From contig CM027378.1 in the NCBI GenBank assembly GCA_015680905.1, positions 57,189,501-57,253,500 on the forward strand: DNA of 64,000 nt. Reading direction: 5' to 3'. The notes under the pieces were generated by a model, which saw nothing but the letters and a program-made list of their open reading frames with translations, did no database searches and was not told the origin of the DNA. The position numbers and the translations under genes are program-made. Below are positions 12,231 through 23,657 of this stretch, piece by piece (the stretch's first letter is position 1; every line of letters begins with the position of its first letter). Origin of the DNA: Coptis chinensis (Eukaryota > Streptophyta > Magnoliopsida > Ranunculales > Ranunculaceae).

Positions 12231-13047
12231 GCCTGTAGCTGCAGATTATGTTTATCCTCCAATTTAGCATAGACAACCTGGAAGGCCTAGAGTTAACAGG
12301 AGAAGGGGTGCAAATGAAAATGAGAACTCAGTTAGGTGTTCTAGATGTGGTGTACTTGGCCATAATAAAAGAGGGTGTCAAGGAGGTGAAGTGGGTGGTA
12401 ATGTTGTTAGAGGAAGAGGGATAAGAGGAAGACCAGGTAGGCCAAGAAAAAGACCACTTCCAAATCCATTCTTGCAGGCACCAATCAACCCTGAAGATGG
12501 AGCTCAAGTTGCTCCACCAATAAGAGGCAGAGGCAGAGGCAGGGGCAGGGGCAGCATAGGTAGAGGAGAGGCAACTGAAACTCAAAATTTCACTGGAGGA
12601 GGCAGGGGAGAGACTGAAACTGAAGATGGAGGAGGCAGAGGAGAGGCTCCCACTATTAATGGAGGAGAGGCTCCCACTGAAACTATTAGTAGAGGAAGAG
12701 GAAGTAGGGGCAGCAGAGGAGGAAGAGGAGGAAGGGGCAATAGAGGGGGAAGTGGCAGTAGAAGAGGAATGTGTGCTTCTAATAATGCAACTGAGGCCTC
12801 ATTTGCCTATTCCCAGCCCAGTCAGTCACAACCATCTCAGCCACAACCATCTCAGTCAGAACCTCCAGCACAACAGACTTCAAATGTCAGACCTCCATTG
12901 GTGATACCTGCTATGCCTCCCATACAGCCACAACAACAGAGAAGGTACAGCAACAGAAAAAGTACTTCAACAGAAAAGGTAATATCAAGCCAAGCCTCAT
13001 GCTCAGTTAATGAGAGACCAGCAAAGAGAGCAAAGAAAGGGAAATAG
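12231..13047 (+). pseudogene. MULE 3' exon: CCHC zinc knuckle and Gly/Arg-rich tail
   Basis: After an acceptor-like GATGCAG at 12224-12230, the frame encodes a CX2CX4HX4C knuckle, CSRCGVLGHNKRGC (12337-12378). A long GRGRGR-rich region and a Gln/Pro/Ser tail follow, ending in the basic RPAKRAKKGK at 13047. One stop (TAG near 12266) precedes the knuckle. Plant MULE transposases often end with such a knuckle, so this is probably the last exon of the same gene rather than a separate one. The basic tail could act as a nuclear localisation signal. Confidence 0.7.
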
Positions 13048-13182
13048 TCTTGTTTTTTGTGATGGTGCTTATTTTGTGTTAGTTGCTGTGTTGTATGTGT
13101 GTTTTGTGGCTTATGTATTTTTGCCCAAAACAATGCTTTCAATGTGTTTTTTGTTGGAATTTGCTTTCTGTTGTCAAGAAAT

Positions 13183-13310
13183 GATTACTATGTTGCTATG
13201 ATCTGTTTAGTGATTAATATGTTGCTATGATCAGTTGTCAGGATTACTATGTTGTTATGATATCTTAGTGATTACTATGTTGTTATGATCAGTTGTCAAG
13301 ACATGATTAC
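13183..13310. repeat. Short tandem repeat TGATTACTATGTTGYTATGAT
   Basis: Four imperfect copies of TGATTACTATGTTGTTATGA, separated by short spacers with TCAGTTGTCA, lie in the MULE 3' non-coding part. They follow the zinc-knuckle frame directly. Confidence 0.6.
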
Positions 13311-14329
13311 ACATAACATTTATTTCATTTCCATTCCTCTATTTCATACATAATTCATCCAAGTGCCAACTTTTTCACAAGTTCAGTTACATCACTAGCA
13401 TTTCCTTTCACCTTCATTTTAATAGGACCCTCAATTGTGACCCGATGCTTTTCCCTCTTGGCACTTCATATCCTCTTTTTGAAGCCTTTGAAGTAATCGG
13501 CAAAGAACTTCTTTGTTCTTGTCTTTGTCTAGGTGTCCCTTTGTCTATCCAAATAAAACCCTTACATCCATCTCTTTGCATGTTAGAAATCTCTGTCCAA
13601 AACTCCAAATCCTAGTACTCTTGTACATTTTCATAGTTTTTCCACAACCCCAAGGACAACTGTGAGGGCATATATCTTTCCAATGGTTCAAATCGCCACA
13701 TTGAAAGCAACCAGTAGCCTAAAAAAAGAAAAACATAACCCTCAAATCATGTGCTAAAATTATGTTATTAACCCTTACTCTTTGTAACTAATTTGTAATT
13801 AACCCCCAAAAAACCAGACGAAAAAAAACGAGGAAGGAAGCTATAATCAAGAACAGTAATAGTAAAGACCCTAATAGTAACAACTGAAGGGTCAAAAGTG
13901 ATACTTACCTGAAGTGACATCTTAGCTGGTTCACCACCACCCATTAGTTATTGTTGGAGAGAGAAGCGAGCTGGATTTTATATGGTTGGGGAAGAAAGGA
14001 GTCAACTAATATCGGATAAGTCAAAGAGGATGTCAGAAATTTCAAACGGTTCTTTAACTTTCTAACGGCTCTTTCAAAGGGGTAGTTTGGGCATTATGGA
14101 AAAAATGAACAATGTTTTTAGAGTTCTGAGACAGATTGGGGGTCTAATTGTGATGATTGAAATTTTGGGGGTTAAACACAAAACTCGACATATCTTTGGG
14201 GATAACTCAAAAGACTCTTTAAAATAAAAATAATATATAATATAATAATTGTTACCAAGTATTGGCGTGAGGAATCTCATTGTCAAAGGCGACAATAGGC
14301 AATGACAGTAGGCGAAAATTATTGCCGAC

Positions 14330-14700
14330 AAAAGACAAAAATAATTAGCGAAAATTATTGGTGGAAATTATTAGCCGAAATAATTAGTGAAAATTATTGG
14401 CGGAAGTAATTGGTGAAAGTAGACGGAAATAATTGGCGGAAGTAATTGGCGAAAGTAGACGGAAATAATTGGCGAAATTTATTGGTGAAAATAATTGGCA
14501 TAAATTATTGGCGGAAATAATTAGCGAAAATTATTGACGGAAATAAGTGGCAGAAGTTATAGGTGAAAGTAATTTGCAAAAATTATTTGCTGAAAAGCGA
14601 AAGTTATTGGCGGAAATAATTGGCGAAAATTATTGGCGGAAGGGCGGAAGTTATTGGCGGAAATAATTGGCGAAAATTATTGGAGAAAATAATGAGCGAA
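14330..14700. repeat. AT-rich tandem array built on GGCGAAAATTATT
   Basis: About two dozen degenerate 12-14 bp units alternate between GGCGGAAATAATT and GGCGAAAATTATT. The array lies in the 3' half of Gypsy element A, just outside the MULE. It shows no coding potential. Confidence 0.8.
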
Positions 14701-15721
14701 AGTTTGTATATGAATACTGTTAAAAGTTGCTCCGAAATGTGTGCCTTTTCTAGAGGGAAAGTAATAGAACGTTGGTTGTGTAATAAAAATATGAAAAATA
14801 ATACCAACCTTTAATGGAAATGCAATATCACTTCTTGTTTTTGATCTTGTGTTGTTCGTTGTATGCTGATATGTAATATTGATAGAAAAATATGATGGCG
14901 ATATAATGGGGGAATGCATACGCCCCCAATATAAAATCAGTGTAAGAAAGTGTAAGTCTCGCCCCCATTGTTGTTATTGAAAAAACTAAGGCAAAGGGGC
15001 CACGGTGGTTCTTAATGACCTTAGTTATTCAGGTGTAACAACACATGTACCAAACGTGAGGCAAGGTCTGGAATTTTTTGCAGGTGCAAGGTTGTCATTC
15101 TTGCACTTGGACCAAACTAAAACACAATGCCGTTGCCTTAGTAGTGGAATTCACACGGATATTAAAATTTGAGAGTATTCCAATAACCGTACCGAGCAAG
15201 AATAACCGTTTTATTGACTCGGATTTTCTCCAAGCAGGCATGAATGCGACATACTTGGACCAAAGAAGGCATAATATGGATGACCTCTTTGGAATTAATG
15301 CTAATGAATGACAATATTGTTGAAAGGAGGAGTACAGAAGAATAGAGTAATGTAATAAAGGACAACCAAACATATGAAAATGGAAATTGAATGTCTTTAT
15401 TGATGGATAACATGTAAAAATGTAAAAGAACTTCGTAACAGTACGGCAAAAATGTCGTTTGAGTCTGTTTCAACAGCAACCATCGAGATGTACTGGAAAT
15501 CAGCTATGTGGATGAAACTGATTCAGCGCCATATTCAAGGTTGAAAGGTGATAACGCAGTTGAATACTTTGGCGTTGTACTATAAGCCTGCAAAATTACA
15601 GGTAACTCCTTTACCCAATTCCCTTTGAGAAACGACAAAGCTTTCATGCCCGTGACCATTATTTGTGGAAGTTACATCAAAGGGATTTTGTGTTAAGCGG
15701 GGTGAAATCCATTTCATCTAG

Positions 15722-16256
15722 AAGATTTAAACAAACAGACACCCCCGGTCGAGCCTATGTGGAGGATGACACCTGCCATTATCTCTTACAAGAGTTGGAG
15801 ATTTTAGGCGGTACACACATTCGGGTCTGACTGGAGATTGTCTTTTTCTTTGCAAGTAGCCTATCTAAGCCGGTAGCTTGTCTGGGATCGTGGTCTTCCC
15901 TCTAGTTGCTTCTGTGACACTTTCCTTCCTTATCGGATCAGACCTGTCTAGGATGGCAATTTTCCTCAGGTCAACGAGGTCGGCCTTCCCTGTCAAGTCG
16001 GTCTCGTTTGGGATATTGGTCTTCCTTATATTTTATTCCATGACACCTTCTTTCCCTGTTTGGTCAGGCCTGTCTGGGATGGTAATTTTTCTCATATCTG
16101 CAAGGTCGGCATTCCCTATCAGGTTGGTCCGGTCTGGGATGACGATCTTCCTTGTACTTTCTTCCATGACACCTTCTTTCCCTGCCTGGTCGGACCTATC
16201 TAGGATGACAATTTTCCTCAAATCTGCGAGGTCAGCCTTCCCTGTCAGGTCCGTCT
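15722..16256 (-). repeat. Element A duplicated module, copy 1
   Basis: On the minus strand this segment encodes a repeating peptide pattern (such as DLTGKADLADLRKIVI and DRPDQTGKEGVME, about 40 residues per unit). A segment near 15747 (GGTCGAGCCTATGTGGAGG) recurs at 21098 (GGTCGTGCCCATGTGGAGAG). Subtracting the hAT insertion puts the two copies about 750 bp apart. The hAT element inserted at 16257, inside this array. Confidence 0.7.
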
Positions 16257-16264
16257 TAGGGCTG

Positions 16265-16490
16265 GTCATCGAGTCGAGCTGTTCGTGAGTAACTCGAGTT
16301 CGGCTCGTCGAAGGCTCGACTCAAACTCGTCCGTATAAAGATATGAGTCGAGTTTGAGCTTAATTTAAAGCTCATTCTAGATAGCGAGTAGTTCGAGTTC
16401 GAGTTCGAGTTCGAGTTCGAGTAGCTCGCGAGCTACTCGTGAACTACTCGAGTCGAGCTTGAGCTCGAGTAGCTCGCGAGCTACTCGTTT
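16265..16490. repeat. hAT left subterminal repeat cluster
   Basis: Dense copies of ACTCGAG, GAGCTCGAG and a (GTTCGA)n microsatellite around 16391-16420 lie just inside the left TIR. Clusters like this are the usual binding sites for hAT transposases. Confidence 0.75.
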
Positions 16491-17769
16491 TATAAGCACA
16501 TAGATATCTCACTATCCCAGTATCCCACAAGGCCACAACCCATGAAGCTATGGCCCATTAGCCCGTACCCATTTGCCCAATGTATTTAAACAACATAACT
16601 AAACACTTTAAACCCTAACACCCAACACTCTAACAAATTACCATGGCTCCATCTTATTCTCTTTCATCTTTTCTTGAACTCTTATCTCTTTAACTCAAAA
16701 CAACTAACAATTTAAGGTTAGCAATTTGATTTATTTCAATTTCTACTTGTTCATTTATTATTTTTTGCTCACAATCATCTTCAATGATGGTTTTTTTCCA
16801 TGTTAAGTTTGTGAAGTGGTTTTGCACAACTTTGCACCAACCATCTTATTTATTATTTGGTGCTCACATTCATCTTAACTTCAAGGTATTTCCTTTCCTA
16901 CTTACTTTGTTTTTGGTTTAAGATCCGTTTGGTTTGAGTGTGTTTTCTTCATTTCAAAGAGTACTACTTATTGATTTTGCAAGATGGGGTTTTATTTTAT
17001 TATTTGGAACTTGTATTTTCAGGTAAAAGAACTAACTTTACTTTAATTTGAAATGGAAACTATGTATTTTTTTTTCTCTGTTGGATGTTTTGGGTTTGTT
17101 ATGAAATGTTTCTATATTAGTTTAGGAATTGTATTTTTTTTTTAGTTTTGGAATTTGGTGCGTTTGATATTTTTGGTGATACTGGCTTTTTAGAACTGTT
17201 GTGATGGTGGGCTTGTTGTTGGCTGTTTCTTTATTCTTCCTTTCCCTATTTATTGTGTATCTATTATGTGTATCTGTGTTACCAAAACCACCTTTGCTAA
17301 TGATTCTTTGAAACATTTTATTTTGGGGGTGTCCGGTAGGGGACTTCAAGAAAAGTTTCAATAAGAGTACGTTTGCTTTGAGTCGCCCTTGCATCAAATC
17401 TAGGTTATGGTATTAGAATGCTAAGGAAAACATACGAGACAAACAATTGTTTTTAGTCAATGGTTCAACCAAATTTCGACACTTACTCAACATGTTTAAG
17501 GTGTGCTATATTGCCGAGGTCAAAGGCCAGCACAAACTATTAAATGTTCGGTGCAGCACATTACCAGAATCTTCTCGAGCGCCCATCCTAAGGAACTAAG
17601 TGGGTACCAACGATAAAATGTGTCTATAAACTCCAGGGATCTGATCATATAATGGTTATAGTGGCGATTGTTGAAATGCTAGTATGCTACTTATATAAGC
17701 TGATTTTCAATGGTTGCATTTCACTTATATGTTAGATATGTCCTTAATTTCTAATGCTATTTTACAGAT

Positions 17770-19912
17770 ATGTCACAACAAATGGCTTCCAACTCTACGC
17801 AACAACCCACCATAACTTCGTTAACTGATGGTAGTGTGACTGCCCAAGCTGAAAATAGCGTTGTTCCACCTATAGGTGATCAGCCTCCTAACGAAGCCAT
17901 GACGACACGAAAGAGGAAGGCACCAACGAAGACGTCAAAAGCTTGGAAAGATTTTACTGAAGTAATAGTGGGTGGGATTAAGAAAGGGAAATGCAGCCAC
18001 TGTTTTACAGAACTTGCTGTTACTAGGGGGTCTACGAGTAGCCTTCTTAGGCACCGACTTACTTGTATACCTCGAAAGGCTAGCATCTCTGGTAAGGGTC
18101 AGCAACATCTATTACATTTTGGTGCTGATAGTGGTAGTTCTTTAAGTACTTACAAGTTTGATAAAGACATGATAAAAGAAGTAATTGCTAAGATGATTAT
18201 GGTGCATGAGTACCCTTTTAGAATGGTTGAACATGAGTGCTTTTTGTTGCTTTGTAAAATGCTTAACCCACGATTTGAGGTAGTGAAACGCAAAGCTATT
18301 AGGCAGGAATGCATAAGAGTTTATGGTTGTGAAAAAGCTAAGTTAAAGTTAAAGTTAGCTAGTGTCGATAGAGTTAGTCTAACTTCAGACTTGTGGACCT
18401 CAAATCAAACGAACAAATTTTACATGTGCCTCACTGGACACTACATGGGCTCTGATTGGAAGTTACAAAAGCGTATCTTGAACTTTTGTCGTTTGCCCCC
18501 TCCCCATACTGGTGTTGCCATTGCAGATGCAATTCATGAGTGTCTTATTGAGTGGGGACTCGAAACTAAGATTTCAACAATCACCCTAGACAATGCATCT
18601 TCAAATGACAAAGCTATAAGTAGTTTGAAAACTATTTTTGCATCCAATGAAAACCTGTTTTTTGGTGGTAAGATATTTCATGTTCGGTGTTGTGCCCATA
18701 TTTTGAACCTCATGGTGCAAGATGGGCTGAAAGAGATTGACGGAGTGATTGTAAATGTGCGAGAGAGTGTCAAGTATGTGACTTTGACTCCTTCACGACT
18801 TCACAAGTTTAATGAAATTGTCAAACAATTGCATCTGCCAATTGCAACCTCTAAAAGCTTGCCTTTGGATGTTTCTACTCGCTGGAATTCTACTTATGCT
18901 ATGTTAGCAACTGCTATTGAGTTCAAAGATGTGTTTGTGAGGTACCAAGATAGAGAACCCAACTATGTTTGGTTACCATCTGATGAGGATTGGGAGCGAG
19001 CTGAAGAGGTGTGCAAGTTCTTAGAGATTTTTGATGAAGTCACACTTATTTTTTCTGGAACTTCCTATCCTACTTCAAATCAGTTTCTCCCTGAAATTTG
19101 GAAAATAAAGGAATTGTTGAATGACATGATATTTGATGAGAGAGAGTATATTAGGAGCATGACTAAGGAGATGAAGGATAAGTTCGACAAATATTGGGGA
19201 GAGTGCAACCTGTTAATGACACTTGCAGCAGTTTTAGATCCTCGGTATAAGATGATATTGATTAATTTCTGTTTTCCTAAGATTTATGCACCCGATAAAC
19301 TTCAGAAATGTAAAGATGAGGTTAAAGATGCTTTGTACGACTTGTTTAATGATTATGTTTCAAAAGATGCAGAAAGAAATGCTAATAGTGTAGCTAGTGG
19401 TAGTGGAGTTGGTGCTTCAAAGGTGAAAACTAAGAGTAGGAATGAGTTTGATACGTGGGCGAGGCAATTGGATATGGTTCAGCCAAACAAATCTGAGTTA
19501 GATATATACCTAGAAGAAAGCATTTACCTACCTGGAGAAGAGGATGCTGATTTTGATGCTTTAACTTGGTGGAAAGCAAATACTCTTAAGTTTCGACACC
19601 TTTCAAAACTGGCTAGGGACATACTCTCTATTCCGGTTACCACCGTTGCTTCGGAATCAGCTTTTAGTGCTGGTGGTAGGGTTCTTGATCAGTATCGTAG
19701 CTCATTAAAGGCTGATGCAGTTGAAGCTTTGCTTTGCGGCGGAGATTGGTTGCGCGGTGATAGTGGGATTGAAGAGTTGTTCAATGTAAGTGCTTAATTG
19801 ATTTTTCTGTTTAAATTTATTTGTTATAATGCTTTTGTAATATTTATCTTGTGATATAAAATTGGGCGTTTAATTTACTTTGTAGGTTGAGGAAGAGAAT
19901 AATGATGATTAA
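17770..19912 (+). CDS. hAT family transposase (zinc finger BED, RICESLEEPER-like)
   Basis: The start is ATG 17770, a few bases after an acceptor-like TTTTACAG, so a 5' untranslated intron is likely. Exon 1 runs to 19785. A donor GTAAGT (19786-19791) and acceptor TTTGTAG (ending 19885) lead to a short last exon (19886-19912) encoding VEEENNDD and stop, giving 680 residues. Without splicing the frame would end three codons later. The N-terminus has a BED finger (CSHCFTEL...LLRHRLTC, about residues 76-101). The middle is the RNase H-like core (DLWTSNQTNKFYMCLTGHY, ITLDNASSND, RWNSTYAML). The C-terminus is the hAT dimerisation domain (ARDILSIPVTTVASESAFS). It should cut and paste this element and related non-autonomous copies. 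No frame damage is visible. Confidence 0.93.
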
Positions 19913-20587
19913 CTCTTGCAAGAAGGTTTGGGAATGAATGTAAGTTTTGCGAATGATAGTAAGTGAGCCTCCCTTTGACTTTATAATCTACTTAAGGATG
20001 AAAATGGGAGGTTGTTTCTTTGTCAGTTCTATGGTAATATGGTATTGCCACCACTTTCCATATCTTTTTAGGCTATATATCATTTACCCCTATGCACCTA
20101 ACACTTTGTGTATTGTTGCGTTCTTTTTGTGTCGGTGAGGGAGCCTTGTGTACATAGTACAATTACATGTTTTTTTTGTTCTAGTGATTGGAGTTTTGCT
20201 TGCATCTTGGCCTTTTAAGGCAAAGACAAAGATCAATGTGCACATATTCAAAGCAAGATGTTGCAGTTGTCAAAGACTCAAAGTTGCATCATAGATTGAT
20301 ATAGTATGATTTTTTTTTTTTGTTCATAAAAGTCTTTGGATGATAGAGTCATAGATTGACATAGTCTGACTTGTTTTTGGTATTAAAGTCTTTTGGATTT
20401 TGGAATGTAATAGGTACTGGATTGTGGATTATAGTATTAATATTATATGGCACTATGAACTTAAATTGAATTGCAATGGAATGTTATATGTAGTCTCGCA
20501 GGGTATTTTTTTTTTTTTTGGTTCCAGAGTAGACTCTTAAGTAAATTTGATGTTGAGTCTTGTTTGATGTCTCTGATATTTTTTTTG

Positions 20588-20830
20588 AGTTTAAGCTCGA
20601 GTTTGAGTTTAGATGAGTATAAATGAGCTTAACTCGAGTTCAAGCTCGAGCTCGAACTCAAACTCGTAGTGCAAAACGAGTCGAGTCGAGTCGAGCTCGA
20701 GCTATTAGTACAATTGGACGAGTCGAGTTTGAGCTCCATATTAAGCTCGAAGTCGAGTTCGAGTCGAGCTTGAGCTTACTTGCTAAAGGTGCGAGTCGAG
20801 CTTGAGCATGGCAATACTCGACTCGGGTAG
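20588..20830. repeat. hAT right subterminal repeat cluster
   Basis: This mirrors the left cluster, with many AGCTCGAG, GAGTCGAG and ACTCGAGTTC copies just inside the right TIR. Confidence 0.75.
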
Positions 20831-20855
20831 CTCGATGACCAGCCCTAGTCCGTCT

Positions 20856-21460
20856 GGTCTAGGATGATGGTCTTCTTTATAGTTTTTTTTGTGATGCTAT
20901 TTTTTTTTGGTTAGGTCGGACCTGTCTGGGATGACGATTTTCCTCAAATCAGTGAGGTTGGCCTTCCCTGTCAGGTCGGACCTATCTGGGATGTCGGTCT
21001 TCCCTGTCATGTCAAACCTATCTGGGATGACGTTTTTTCATAACTTATTAAGTACCTTTCCTTGACCATCAAATTGGCTCGAATAGCTAGATGCCCTGGT
21101 CGTGCCCATGTGGAGAGGGATACCTTCCATTGTCTTTTATTGGAGTTAGAGATCTTTGGCGGTATGCACGATCAGCTCTGACCGGTGATTGTCTTTCTCT
21201 ATCCCTATAACCAGCCTGTCTAGGCCGATAGTCACCCTTGGTAGGGTGGTCGGTATAATTATACCACTTCTCCATGTTTGGTTGCTCTTGTCTACGGTAC
21301 CTGCCTTCCCAGTCATGTCGGACATATCTCGGATGGCGGTCTTCCCTGAAATTGCTTCTCTGAGGTAAATCTTCCCTTTGAGATTGGACATGTCTAGGGT
21401 AGTAGTTATCCCTGCCAATTTGATTTTCCCCATAAGTTCGGGTAATAGGGTCATTACATT
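20856..21460 (-). repeat. Element A duplicated module, copy 2
   Basis: This is the continuation and second copy of the module at 15722-16256, on the other side of the hAT insertion. It includes GGACCTGTCTGGGATGACG-type units and an Arg-rich minus-strand stretch (YRPRQAGYRDRERQS, GYR/RADRAYRQ) like the basic end of a gag protein. Frames are interrupted. Confidence 0.68.
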
Positions 21461-21566
21461 TAGAGGGTAATAAGGTAATTACTTGAGAAATAACACGTTG
21501 CTAAAGACGATGAAGTGGATCTTCAAGACGGTCTAATACACTGGAATGGCCTGCATCCCTGCGTGG

Positions 21567-22046
21567 TCACCTTAATGTTGTTGAATTGGCAACATCGTCC
21601 ACCGGCCTTTGCCTCTTTGCCAGCTTCCTTCTCAAGTTCCTATTTAAATTTTTGACTCGTTGTAACTCACGCTCAACTGTATTAGGGGTGAATTGGCTGT
21701 TATTATCACATTTTTCGTTAGTTGGTGTGAGAGTAATGTCCACGTCCATATCCATGTCAACTGAAGGATTGGCATGGACGGATGGCGAACCGCGTGGAAG
21801 ATTACTGCCTTGCAGGGTTTCTTGTTGCAAGATTGTTAGGGGTGGTGGCAGAGGCGTTTGTACTGCCGTTTGCGGTGGCGATGGCGGCGGTGCTGCTGCA
21901 GTTGGATGTTGAGAATTGTTCCTACCACTAGGAGCAACTCGATTGTTCAACGGTTCTTGCATTGGCCGACTTGAATTTCGAGGGTTGCGATTCCTATTGG
22001 CAAGAGGAATATGTTGACTGTTCGGTCTGCTTCTTGTGCTTACCAT
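21567..22046 (-). pseudogene. Element A gag-like N-terminal reading frame
   Basis: A 159-codon frame starts with ATG about 40 bases inside the PBS (MVSTRSRPNSQHIPLANRNR). It is rich in Pro, Asn and Arg and ends with a basic coiled stretch (RVKNLNRNLRRKLAKRQR). Its position fits a gag leader region, and element B also starts gag with MVST. I see no capsid or zinc-knuckle motif in this part. Downstream coding-like sequence is interrupted, so the product, if any, would be partial. Confidence 0.5.
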
Positions 22047-22080
22047 CTTAATTGTTTAACGTGATAATGGATTCAAAATC

Positions 22081-22096
22081 CCTACAGACGGCGCCA
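22081..22096 (-). other. Primer-binding site of element A
   Basis: The minus strand reads TGGCGCCGTCTGTAGG, four bases from the 5' LTR. Elements B and C in this window begin their PBS with the same TGGCGCCGTC, so all three appear to use a related tRNA primer. Confidence 0.75.
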
Positions 22097-22100
22097 ATTA

Positions 22101-22499
22101 TGTTTCGGCAGTAACCTGCTTCAACACAACGAGAGCAATGGTAAAGAACGCACTAAGAAACAGAGGAATTTGATGTTGAGAGAGATGAAACTGAACCAAG
22201 ATAATGATTGCCTACGTACCCAAGATCTATTATCTAGGGATCAAGTTTCAACGTAGTTCCTTATTGTAAGAGAGAATATTTTTTATGAATTGGTAGAGAC
22301 TGAGTCCTAAGAGGACTGTGTTTGTTTGTCCAAAGAATTGTTATCTCTTTGAACTTTTATCCTTATTTTTCTACAATAATAAACTTGAACATATTCATAA
22401 ATAGACCAGTTATTGGGTGTAGCTAAGATTAAGCCTTTGGGCTTAATTAATTTGGACTAGATTCGTGGATTAATGAGCCACAAAGTGGGAGTCTATACA
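22101..22499 (-). repeat. 5' LTR of element A
   Basis: It starts TGTTTCGGCAGTAACC and ends GTCTATACA, followed by the duplication GTATA. It is the partner of 8399-8797. Confidence 0.93.
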
Positions 22500-22504
22500 G
22501 TATA

Positions 22505-23406
22505 TAAAAAAAGGCACAATGTGGACGCAACTCTACCTTAAATCGATATCTCTCTTTGCGATTATTGTTGAATGTTGACAACTTGACATATAAATATATT
22601 TTTTCTTTTCTTATTACTTCATTTTTCTAGTTCATGACTGCATGTTACAAATTTGATAGTGTCAAATGTTTAAGTTATATTTAGCAGATTTAGGAAAACA
22701 GTACTCTCAAGTCTCAAGAGCCAATTTATCGTTTTATTTTTGAAGACAAGTTTCACACTTCTTTATAATATTTTAACCTAAGAGGCTAAGAATGAACAAC
22801 TACCAAAAGTACGCAATTAACTACAAGTATTAGAACTTCCAACATACCATACCACCATTTTCTCCCTGACCATCTCCTAATTATCCATTTCCATCTAACC
22901 ATCTCCTATCAACATTCAAAAAATTTCTCTTCCCTCTAATTATTACAAAATAAAAATAAAAAATAAATATTATAAATCGGGTTTCCTTTTTTTTTTTTTT
23001 TTTTTTGTCCTTTTTCGTTTATTAGGGGTGACTTCGGATCGGATAAAGGGCTCTCGGAAAAAATCCTTTCCAAATCCAATCTAATTATTTTTCGGATAAC
23101 AATTAACTTTCCGAATTCGAAAAGTTTGGAAAATCGAAAAAATTTCATAAATTTTGAAATCCACAAAAAACGAAGTAAATCAGAAATTTGAATTATATAA
23201 TCAGATTCTCTTTTAGGATAACAATTTTTTATCTAGTTAATACATTTATTTAGCAATTATTTTGAAATATATTAATTCAGTAAACTTTTTAACACGTTCA
23301 TTCAGCAAGTTTTTTCTTCATGTTAATGCATTAATTCAGTAAGTAGGAAAATGAGAGAAATTGAGACATATACTAGAATGACAATATTGATTTCTTGAAG
23401 TTGTGA
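22505..23406. other. AT-rich intergenic DNA, no gene seen
   Basis: No reading frame of interest was found. A T-run near 22988-23006 is followed by GGGGTGACTTCGGATCGGAT at about 23025. A partly inverted relative of that sequence (TTTTCGGATGTTTACCCAT) occurs near 24419-24437. The pair might be the ends of an old TIR element into which the MITE at 23407 inserted, but the match is weak and no duplication is clear. Confidence 0.4.
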
Positions 23407-23622
23407 GAGCATTTCCAATGCAGATGAATATCAAGGGGATGTGACAATATTCACCTCCAAATGGTCAAAAACCTTTGCCCAATGCAAATATGAACATCAA
23501 GGTGACTATTTTCCCAAGTCAAAACGAGAGTGAAACCTTCAATCGAGATAGTAGTTGAGTTGGGAACTTCGGACGGGATGTTTTATTCTGTCTCGTGTGT
23601 TTTTTTTTAAAAATTTTTTCGG

Positions 23623-23657
<35 letters not shown>

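Larger units (their letters stand above)
8884..14217 (+). mobile_element. MULE (Mutator-like) transposon with ~146-bp TIRs
   Basis: Inverted repeats of about 146 bp (8884-9030 and about 14072-14217) begin GAGTCTTTTTGAGTTATCCCC and are nearly identical. They are flanked by the exact 9-bp duplication TTTAAAATA (8875-8883, 14218-14226), as expected for Mutator elements. The element sits inside Gypsy element A. On the plus strand it carries a MuDR-type transposase gene and a glycine/arginine-rich zinc-knuckle reading frame, both interrupted, so the element is autonomous in origin but defective now. Confidence 0.95.
16257..20847 (+). mobile_element. hAT transposon with uninterrupted transposase gene
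   Basis: Terminal inverted repeats TAGGGCTGGTCATCGAG (17 bp, perfect) bound 4591 bp. They are flanked by the exact 8-bp duplication GTCCGTCT (16249-16256 and 20848-20855). Both subterminal regions are packed with ACTCGAG/GCTCGA-like motifs. The interior holds a complete BED-zinc-finger hAT transposase reading frame with a short last intron. Clean ends, a perfect duplication and an intact frame suggest recent insertion and possible activity. It is inserted in Gypsy element A. Confidence 0.96.
8399..22499 (-). mobile_element. Gypsy-type element A, gag-like region but no visible pol
   Basis: LTRs at 8399-8797 and 22101-22499 are flanked by the exact 5-bp duplication GTATA (8394-8398, 22500-22504). 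The PBS beside the right LTR (TGGCGCCGTCTGTAGG on the minus strand) puts the 5' end on the right. Without the nested MULE and hAT and their duplications, the element is about 4.2 kb. The interior holds a gag-like start (21567-22046), a duplicated repetitive coding-like module and an AT-rich tandem region. I see no protease, RT, RNase H or integrase, so it looks like a non-autonomous derivative dependent on a relative. The two LTRs are very similar. Confidence 0.9.

Noticed and set aside
12626..12904. Separate Glu-rich protein in the MULE
   Set aside because: It is the shifted-frame shadow of the Gly/Arg-rich repeat encoded by the zinc-knuckle exon.
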